A DNA stretch of 64,000 bases from an uncultured Clostridia bacterium (GTDB lineage Bacteria; Bacillota; Clostridia; Christensenellales; Borkfalkiaceae), in contig CALVMR010000003.1 of NCBI GenBank assembly GCA_944346885.1, positions 1 through 64,000 on the forward strand, in the 5' to 3' direction. A model generated the notes under the pieces. That model was not told the DNA's origin. It saw only the letters and a list, made by a program, of their open reading frames with translations, and did no database searches. Shown here one piece after another: positions 58,392 to 64,000 of this stretch (the stretch's first letter is position 1; every line of letters starts with the position of its first letter). Position numbers and translations under genes: made by a program.

Positions 58392-59333
58392 ATGCAGACG
58401 AAACTTACAAAATTGCTCGGCATACGGTACCCGATCATCCAGGGGGGCATGGCGTGGATCGCCGACGCTTCGCTGGCCTCCGCCGTTTCCAACGGCGGAG
58501 GGCTCGGCATCATCTCCGCGATGAACGCCGATGCCGAATGGGTGCGGAGCGAGATCCGCAAGTGCCGCACCATGACGGAGAAGCCCTTCGGCGTGAACAT
58601 CATGCTGATGAGCCCGTATGCGGAAGAAGTTGCGCAGATGGTCGCGGAGGAAAAGGTCGCGGTCGTCACCACGGGCGCGGGCAATCCTTCGCGCTTTGTA
58701 AAAATGTGGAAAGAGGCGGGCGTCAAGATCCTGCCCGTCGTCGCTTCCACCGCATTGGCGCGCATGGTCGAGCGCGCGGGCGTTGACGCCGTGATCGCCG
58801 AGGGCGGCGAGAGCGGCGGGCACGTCGGCGATCTTACCACCATGGCGCTGGTGCCGCAGGTCGCAGACGCGGTGAGCGTGCCCGTCGTGGCGGCGGGCGG
58901 GATCGGAGACGGCAGGGGCATGGTCGCGGCGTTCGCGCTGGGGGCATGCGGCGTGCAGATGGGCACGCGCTTCCTCGTCGCCGACGAGTGCACCGTCAGC
59001 GAGGCGTACAAGCAAAAGGTGCTTGCCGCCAAGGATATTTCCACCACGGTCACGGGCAGGCGGCTGGGGCACCCCGTGCGCGCCATCAAAACGGCGTACA
59101 TGAACGCCTATGCCAAGCTGGAAGCGGATTCCAACTACCCGGAAGAAAAGCTGGAAGCGTTCGGCGCGGGCTCGCTGCGCAAAGCGGCAAAGGACGGCAA
59201 CGTCGAAGAGGGCTGCTTCCTTGCCGGGCAGATCGCGGGCATGGTAAACAAACGCCAGCCCGCCGCCGAGATCATCCGCGAAGTGATGGAAAAGGCAGAA
59301 TCCATGATGGAGGGCGTCAAGTGGGAGCTGTGA
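58392..59333 (+). CDS. fabK: Enoyl-ACP reductase FabK (FMN-dependent)
   Basis: 313 residues, TIM barrel of the nitronate-monooxygenase superfamily. Reduces enoyl-ACP with NAD(P)H and FMN. FMN-binding IIQGGMAWIADASLASAVSN, the conserved EGGESGGHVGD with its active-site His, and VPVVAAGGIGDGRGM support FabK. It replaces FabI here; no FabI is seen. ATG 58392 is 18 nt after acpP. It overlaps fabD. Confidence 0.94.
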   Translation: MQTKLTKLLGIRYPIIQGGMAWIADASLASAVSNGGGLGIISAMNADAEWVRSEIRKCRTMTEKPFGVNIMLMSPYAEEVAQMVAEEKVAVVTTGAGNPSRFVKMWKEAGVKILPVVASTALARMVERAGVDAVIAEGGESGGHVGDLTTMALVPQVADAVSVPVVAAGGIGDGRGMVAAFALGACGVQMGTRFLVADECTVSEAYKQKVLAAKDISTTVTGRRLGHPVRAIKTAYMNAYAKLEADSNYPEEKLEAFGAGSLRKAAKDGNVEEGCFLAGQIAGMVNKRQPAAEIIREVMEKAESMMEGVKWEL

Positions 59334-60157
59334 CCTTTTTGTTCGCAGGGCAGGGCGCGCAGGTGCCCGGCATGGCGTCCGAGATCCGAGACGTTCCCAA
59401 AGTAAAACGGCTGTTCGATCTTGCCGAGGGCATTGCTCCCGGCGTGGTCGATGCCATGCTGCACGGCACGCAGGAAGAGCTGAACCGCACGCTTTTGACG
59501 CAGCCGACCATGTTCCTTGCCGACCTTGCGTACGCGTATGTGCGGGAGCAGGAACAGGGCACGCCCGCTTGCGTGTGCGGCTTTTCGGTAGGGGAAGTGC
59601 CCGCGCTGTGCTTTGCGGGCGCGCTTTCCGAAGAGGAGGCGCTGCGCGCCATCGTAAAGCGGGCGGAGCTGATGGAGGCGTACACGCAGCGCGTGCGCGG
59701 CTGCATGCTCGCTGTCGTAAAACTGCCCGCCGCCGCGGTGGAGGCGCTGTGCGACAACGTACATACCCATCCCGCTAATTACAACGGGGCGCTGCAAACG
59801 GTCGTCGCCTGCCGTGCGGAGGCGGAGGAAGAATTTACCGCCAAAGTGAAAGAGGCGGGCGGCAGGGCGATGAAGCTGCGCGTATCCGGCATGTTCCACT
59901 GCCCGGAGCTCGCGCCCGAAGCGGAGGCGTTTGAAGCCTTTTTGCGCACGCTGCAATGGAGCGCGCCGCGCATTCCCGTATACGCCAATCTTACGGCGCA
60001 GCCGTACGGGGAAGATCCCGCGCACACGCTCGCCATGCAGATGCGTTCGCCCGTCCGCTTTACCGAAACGATCGCCAACATGCGTGCGGCGGGGGTAGAC
60101 GAATTTACGGAAGTAGGCCCCGGAAAAGTGCTGACGGGGCTCGTACAGCGCGGCTGA
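59321..60157 (+). CDS. fabD: Malonyl-CoA:ACP transacylase FabD
   Basis: 278 residues. Loads malonate onto ACP. FLFAGQGAQVPGM opens the family, the nucleophile is Ser89 in GFSVGEVPAL, and VSGMFHCPEL holds the catalytic His. GTG 59321 has GGAGGG 6 nt upstream and lies within fabK (13-nt overlap); GTG 59330 is an alternative. Nucleophile context GFSVGE (usual GHSLGE) is slightly unusual but within the family. Confidence 0.92.
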   Translation: MGAVTFLFAGQGAQVPGMASEIRDVPKVKRLFDLAEGIAPGVVDAMLHGTQEELNRTLLTQPTMFLADLAYAYVREQEQGTPACVCGFSVGEVPALCFAGALSEEEALRAIVKRAELMEAYTQRVRGCMLAVVKLPAAAVEALCDNVHTHPANYNGALQTVVACRAEAEEEFTAKVKEAGGRAMKLRVSGMFHCPELAPEAEAFEAFLRTLQWSAPRIPVYANLTAQPYGEDPAHTLAMQMRSPVRFTETIANMRAAGVDEFTEVGPGKVLTGLVQRG

Positions 60158-60183
60158 ACGCGGCGCAAAAAAGAGGTGGTTTT

Positions 60184-60924
60184 ATGGCGGAGAAGAGAGT
60201 TGCGCTCGTCACGGGCGCGGGCAGGGGCATCGGCGCCTGCATAGCAAACACATTGGCGGCAGATGGGTGCGACATCGCCGTCGTCGATTACAGCGACGTT
60301 TCCGCCGCGGAAGAGACCATGCGGCAGCTTGCCGAACAGGGAGCTTCCGCGCGCTATTATCGGTGCGACGTTTCCGATTTTTCCGCCGTCAAAGCGGTCA
60401 CGGACGCCGTGGTCAAAGATTTCGGAAAGATCGATATCCTCGTCAACAACGCGGGCGTAACGGCAGACGGGTTGCTTTTGCGCATGAGCGAGGCGGAGTG
60501 GGACAGGGTGCTCTCCATCAACTTGAAGGGCTGCTTCAATCTGATCAAGCACGTTGCCCCGCATATGCTGCGCAAGCGCAGCGGGCGCATTGTTTCCATC
60601 AGCTCTGTCGTGGGGCTGATGGGCAACGCGGGGCAGGCGAACTATGCGGCGAGCAAAGCGGGCATCGTCGGGCTCACCAAGTCCGTCGCCAAAGAGCTGG
60701 GCAGCCGCAACATCACGGCAAACGCCGTGGCGCCCGGTTTTATCCGCACGGCAATGACGGACGCGCTTTCCGAAGAGCAGAAGCAGGCGATGTACAAGCT
60801 TATCCCGCTCGGCTCGCTCGGCGAAGTGCAGGATATCGCCAACGCGGTAAAATTCCTCGTTTCGGAAGAGGCGCGCTACATTACGGGCGTGGTGCTCAAA
60901 GTAGACGGGGGCATGTATATCTGA
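60184..60924 (+). CDS. fabG: 3-oxoacyl-ACP reductase FabG
   Basis: 246 residues, short-chain dehydrogenase. Cofactor loop TGAGRGIG, NNAGVT, catalytic Ser in SISSVVGLMG and Tyr/Lys in YAASKAG, ending with the DGG of VLKVDGGMYI. Reduces 3-ketoacyl-ACP with NADPH. AAGAGGTGG precedes ATG 60184. Position after fabD is standard. Confidence 0.95.
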   Translation: MAEKRVALVTGAGRGIGACIANTLAADGCDIAVVDYSDVSAAEETMRQLAEQGASARYYRCDVSDFSAVKAVTDAVVKDFGKIDILVNNAGVTADGLLLRMSEAEWDRVLSINLKGCFNLIKHVAPHMLRKRSGRIVSISSVVGLMGNAGQANYAASKAGIVGLTKSVAKELGSRNITANAVAPGFIRTAMTDALSEEQKQAMYKLIPLGSLGEVQDIANAVKFLVSEEARYITGVVLKVDGGMYI

Positions 60925-60996
60925 TCGGCAGCGCCCTGCCGTAAAAAACAAAGCGGCAGCGCCCGGCGGTAAAAGGCAAAACGGAGGGGAGTGCAG

Positions 60997-61572
60997 ATGA
61001 AGACGGTCAAGGAAAAATATCTGCTCGTCGGGGCAGATTTTGCAGGCTATCCGCTCAAAGAAGCGGTCGTGGCGCATTTAAAACGGAAGGGTTGGAAGAT
61101 CACCGACGTGGGCGTAACGGATCCCGCGAGCACGGATACCGACCTCATGTTCCACCGCATCGGGCTGCGCGTCGGCAGCATGATCGCCGAAAAGGAATTT
61201 GAGCGTGCGCTCATCTTCTGCGGCACGGGCATGGGCATCCACATTGCGGCAAGCAAGTGCCCAGGCGTGCATGCGGGCGTGGTGGAAAGCGTGCCCGCGG
61301 CGCTGCGCGCCATTACGGGCAACGGCGTAAACGTGCTGGCGATGGGCGCCTTTTACGTGGCGCCGCAAATGGGGTGCGACATTGCGGACGCCTACCTCGG
61401 CGCAGAGCTGGGCACGGGCTACGAATGGTGGCACAATTTTTACGAATTTCATAAGCTCGCCATCGACGAGCTGAACGCATTCGACTACGAAGAGTACAAA
61501 AAGAACGGGTTTAAGGTCAAGCATTTGGGCGACTACCCGCTGACATTAGAGGAAAAGCCGGATAACGTGTAA
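60997..61572 (+). CDS. RpiB/LacA/LacB-family sugar-phosphate isomerase
   Basis: 191 residues. VGADFAGYPLKEAVVAHL and FCGTGMGIHIAASK are the RpiB family phosphate/active-site segments; FCGTG includes the Cys used as base. Family members isomerise ribose-5-phosphate or other pentose/tetrose phosphates. The C-terminal extension TGYEWWHNFYEFHKLAIDEL is longer than in classical RpiB (~150 aa) and suggests another substrate. It lies inside the FAS-II operon between fabG and fabF, where no sugar isomerase is expected. ATG 60997 has GGAGGGG at good spacing. Confidence 0.85.
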   Translation: MKTVKEKYLLVGADFAGYPLKEAVVAHLKRKGWKITDVGVTDPASTDTDLMFHRIGLRVGSMIAEKEFERALIFCGTGMGIHIAASKCPGVHAGVVESVPAALRAITGNGVNVLAMGAFYVAPQMGCDIADAYLGAELGTGYEWWHNFYEFHKLAIDELNAFDYEEYKKNGFKVKHLGDYPLTLEEKPDNV

Positions 61573-61627
61573 GGCGGCGCCCGTGTGCGGGGGCTTTGCC
61601 GCGGTGCGGCGTGTGCGAGGTGAAAAT

Positions 61628-62863
61628 ATGGAAAAAAGGCGCGTTGTCGTAACAGGGCTTGGGGCGGTCACGCCGCTCGGCAACGACATCAAAACGACGT
61701 GGGAAAACATGAAGGCGGGCGTCAACGGCATCGATACCGTGACCCGTTTCGACGCTTCCGAATACAAGTGCTGTTTGGCGGGCGAAGTGCGCGGGTTTGA
61801 CCCCGCTCTCTATCTTCCGCGCGGCGAAGTGCGGCGGACCGACCTGTTCACGCAGTATGCGATCGCCGCGGCGACGCAGGCGTACGAGGACAGCGGCATG
61901 ACCGCCGAGAGCATCGCGCCGGAGCGCTTCGGCGTATATATCGGGTCGGGCATCGGGGGCGTGAGCACGCTCATCGAAGAGCATGTAAAGATGCTGGAAA
62001 AGGGCCCCGGCAGGGTCTCGCCCTTTTTTGTGCCCATGATGATCTCGAACATGGCAAGCGGAACGGTCGCCCTCAAATACCATGCGCAGGGTCCGAACAT
62101 CTGCGTCGTAACCGCCTGCGCCACTTCCACCAACAGCATCGGCGAGGCGTACCGCGCCATTTTGCACGGCTATGCCGATGCCATGCTCGCGGGCGGCAGC
62201 GAGGCAGCCATCCTCCCCCTCTGTTTTGCGGGGTTCATCAGCTGCCAGGCGCTTTCGCAGAGCCGCGATAAGGACCGCGCCTCCATTCCGTTCGATAAGG
62301 AGCGCGGCGGCTTTGTCATGGGCGAGGGCGGCGCGGTGCTTATGCTGGAAGAGTACGAACACGCCAAGGCGCGCGGCGCACGCATTTACGCGGAGATGGT
62401 GGGCTACGGCTGCACCAACGACGCATATCACATGACCGCGCCCGACCCCGAAGCAACGGCTTCCGGGCGCGCCATCGCGCTTGCCGCGCAAGAGGGCGGC
62501 ATTGCGGCGGGCAAAAACGTATACGTCAACGCGCACGGCACGGGCACGCCGCTCAACGACAAAACGGAGACGCTCGCGCTCAAAAAGGCGTTCGGGCAGG
62601 ATGCGTACAAACTGCACGTTTCCTCCACCAAGTCTATGACGGGGCACATGCTCGGCGCGGCGGGCGGCATCGAGGCGATCGCTTCCGTGCTCGCGCTGCA
62701 CGAGGGCGTTGTGCCGCCGACCATCAATTACCGCGAAAGCGACCCCGAATGCGACCTAGACATTACGCCCAACACGGCGAGAGAAGCCGCGCTCGATTAC
62801 GCGCTCTCCACGTCGCTCGGCTTCGGCGGGCACAACGGCTGCATCGCATTCAAGAAGATTTGA
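61628..62863 (+). CDS. fabF: 3-oxoacyl-ACP synthase II FabF
   Basis: 411 residues, elongating condensing enzyme. Catalytic Cys164 in VTACATSTNS, His in YVNAHGTGTPLND, and His in STKSMTGHMLGAAGG; the glycine-rich end SLGFGGHNGC is intact. GAGGTG precedes ATG 61628. It sits between the sugar isomerase gene and accB. Confidence 0.96.
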   Translation: MEKRRVVVTGLGAVTPLGNDIKTTWENMKAGVNGIDTVTRFDASEYKCCLAGEVRGFDPALYLPRGEVRRTDLFTQYAIAAATQAYEDSGMTAESIAPERFGVYIGSGIGGVSTLIEEHVKMLEKGPGRVSPFFVPMMISNMASGTVALKYHAQGPNICVVTACATSTNSIGEAYRAILHGYADAMLAGGSEAAILPLCFAGFISCQALSQSRDKDRASIPFDKERGGFVMGEGGAVLMLEEYEHAKARGARIYAEMVGYGCTNDAYHMTAPDPEATASGRAIALAAQEGGIAAGKNVYVNAHGTGTPLNDKTETLALKKAFGQDAYKLHVSSTKSMTGHMLGAAGGIEAIASVLALHEGVVPPTINYRESDPECDLDITPNTAREAALDYALSTSLGFGGHNGCIAFKKI

Positions 62864-62881
62864 ACACACAGATATGCGTTT

Positions 62882-62899
62882 ATAACATAGTTATGTTAT
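62882..62899. promoter_or_regulatory. Palindrome before accB
   Basis: ATAACATA-GT-TATGTTAT, perfect 8-bp arms, in the only AT-rich gap of the FAS operon (62864-62935). It could be an operator or an mRNA stem. It does not match the biotin repressor (BirA) consensus well. Confidence 0.5.
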
Positions 62900-62935
62900 G
62901 GGCGCATTTTTCTATCACCGTAGAAGGAGCAAAAC

Positions 62936-63394
62936 ATGGATAAAAAGCAGGTACGGGAATATATCAAGCTGTTTAAGGAGAGCGGGCTTGCCAAAATGGA
63001 GCTTTCCGAAACCAACGCGGAGGGGTCCTTTTCCATCAAGCTGGAAAACGAGGGGAGCGCCGCGCCGTACGCCATGCCGCCCGTGCAGTTCGTGCAGGCG
63101 GCGGAGAGCGACGAGGAGGGGCAGAAGGCAGACCTCTCTTCGGTAAAAGATTACAACAAATACCGCGACGTAAAATCGCCCATGGTCGGCATTTTTTATA
63201 CGGCGCCTTCGCCCGATGCCGAACCCTTCGTAAAAGTGGGCAGCAAAGTGAAAAAGGGGGATACCCTCTGCATCATCGAAGCGATGAAACTGATGAACGA
63301 CGTCGTTGCCGAAGAGGACGGGGAGATCGTCGAGATCTGCGCGGAAAACGGCTCGCTCGTCGAGTTCGGGCAGGTGCTGTTCAAGATCTTTTAA
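62936..63394 (+). CDS. accB: Biotin carboxyl carrier protein of acetyl-CoA carboxylase
   Basis: 152 residues. The biotinylated lysine is Lys118 in CIIEAMKLMN. A typical flexible linker precedes the biotinyl domain, and the N-terminal EYIKLFKESGLAKMELS is the usual AccB start. Carries CO2 from AccC to the carboxyltransferase to make malonyl-CoA. AAGGAG precedes ATG 62936. accC follows 49 nt later. Confidence 0.96.
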   Translation: MDKKQVREYIKLFKESGLAKMELSETNAEGSFSIKLENEGSAAPYAMPPVQFVQAAESDEEGQKADLSSVKDYNKYRDVKSPMVGIFYTAPSPDAEPFVKVGSKVKKGDTLCIIEAMKLMNDVVAEEDGEIVEICAENGSLVEFGQVLFKIF

Positions 63395-63443
63395 CGGAAA
63401 GGGGCGCCGCCCCTTTGTGCGAACGTTTTAAAGAGGCTTTGCA

Positions 63444-64000
63444 ATGTTCAGTAAAATATTGATCGCAAACCGCGGAGAGATCGCCGTGCGCATCATCCGC
63501 GCTTGCAACGAAATGGGCATCCGCACCGTCGCCGTGTATTCGGAGGCGGACGCGCAGGCGCTGCACGTCAACCTTGCCGACGAAAGCTACTGCATCGGCG
63601 GCGCGCTGCTCAAAGACAGCTATCTCAACATGACGGCGATCATCGACGTCGCCATCGCCACGGGATGCCAGGCGATCCATCCGGGGTACGGGCTGCTCTC
63701 CGAAAACGCGCGCTTTGCGGAACTGTGCGAAAAGTGCGGCATCAAATTCATAGGTCCCTCGTATACCGTCATTTCCAAAATGGGCGATAAGGACGAGGCG
63801 CGGCGCACCATGCGCGCGGCGGGCGTGCCCGTCGTGCCGGGGCTGGACGAGATATCCGACGTTGCCGCGGCAAAGGCGTTTGCGCAAAAGATCGGCTACC
63901 CCGTCATCGTCAAGGCGAGCGCGGGCGGCGGCGGCAGGGGCATCCGCATTGTATGGAAGGCGGAGGACTTTGAAAACGCCGTTTTAACGGCGTCCGCCGA
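63444..64000 (+). CDS. accC: Biotin carboxylase AccC, partial (3' end outside window)
   Basis: The first 185 codons are visible. [20 protein letters not shown] opens the biotin-carboxylase N-terminal domain; [15 protein letters not shown] and [15 protein letters not shown] follow. The ATP-grasp domain begins with [14 protein letters not shown], the ATP-binding glycine loop. It carboxylates biotin on AccB using ATP and bicarbonate. AAAGAGG precedes ATG 63444. It is cut by the right edge of the window. Confidence 0.96.
   Translation, partial: MFSKILIANRGEIAVRIIRACNEMGIRTVAVYSEADAQALHVNLADESYCIGGALLKDSYLNMTAIIDVAIATGCQAIHPGYGLLSENARFAELCEKCGIKFIGPSYTVISKMGDKDEARRTMRAAGVPVVPGLDEISDVAAAKAFAQKIGYPVIVKASAGGGGRGIRIVWKAEDFENAVLTASA

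Noticed and set aside
62882..62899. BirA (biotin repressor) operator before accB.
   Set aside because: BirA sites have TGTTAAC-like arms separated by about 14-16 bp; this palindrome has adjacent arms and different bases.

Overview
The window looks like chromosomal DNA of an anaerobic, endospore-forming Firmicute (class Clostridia in the broad sense) with a high-GC genome. Sporulation and germination genes (spmAB, spoIVFA/spoIVFB-like, spoIIR, sleB, ypeB) sit among oxygen-sensitive systems (class III ribonucleotide reductase nrdD/nrdG, an iron-hydrogenase-type regulator, a membrane pyrophosphatase). Promoters follow the sigma-A pattern with 17-bp spacers, and Shine-Dalgarno sites are strong. 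No tRNA, rRNA, CRISPR array, prophage or transposase was seen. I cannot name the species; the GTP-type PEP carboxykinase, FabK and Pst/Pho gene content would suit an uncultured gut Clostridia lineage.

Layout: 1-1.3 kb, an ECF sigma factor and a membrane-anchored beta-propeller protein. 1.7-9 kb, metG, spmAB, a candidate small RNA, spoIVFA/B and RNase G. 9.2-13 kb, an amino-sugar cluster (acetyltransferase-only GlmU-like protein, glmM, glmS). 13-16.6 kb, mutY with a TM1266-type regulator, aroK and cysS. 16.7-17.7 kb, an AT-richer islet with a DUF3800 protein convergent with a strongly promoted structured RNA. 17.8-29.9 kb, rpmA-rplU, addBA and several uncharacterised membrane or lipoproteins. 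30-36.3 kb, PEPCK, an rRNA methyltransferase, then dxs overlapping a DUF368 undecaprenyl-phosphate translocase.

36.4-45.7 kb is a phosphate regulon: pstSCAB-phoU, a Na/Pi cotransporter with PhoU domain, a PhoB-type regulator and a PhoR-type kinase. Both transporter promoters carry repeated TTACAA half-sites that look like Pho boxes. The pstS product appears circularly permuted: the phosphate-loop segment that normally opens the mature protein is at its C-terminus. 45.9-50.2 kb is an anaerobic dNTP module (nrdG, nrdD fused to a CPNC redoxin domain, an atypical trxB) with paired NrdR-like boxes over the nrdD promoter. 50.3-55.8 kb has hppA and spoIIR-sleB-ypeB. 56-64 kb has a SecB-like gene and the type II fatty-acid operon (fabZ, then fabH-acpP-fabK-fabD-fabG-rpiB-like-fabF-accB-accC), with accC running off the edge.

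The strongest unusual signals are the permuted PstS, the DUF3800/RNA pair, the NrdD-redoxin/TrxB chain, a GlmU reduced to its acetyltransferase half, the loss of the usual prp gene between rplU and rpmA, a C-rich-loop small RNA candidate, and a repeated hairpin element found at gene ends and inside the phosphate locus.
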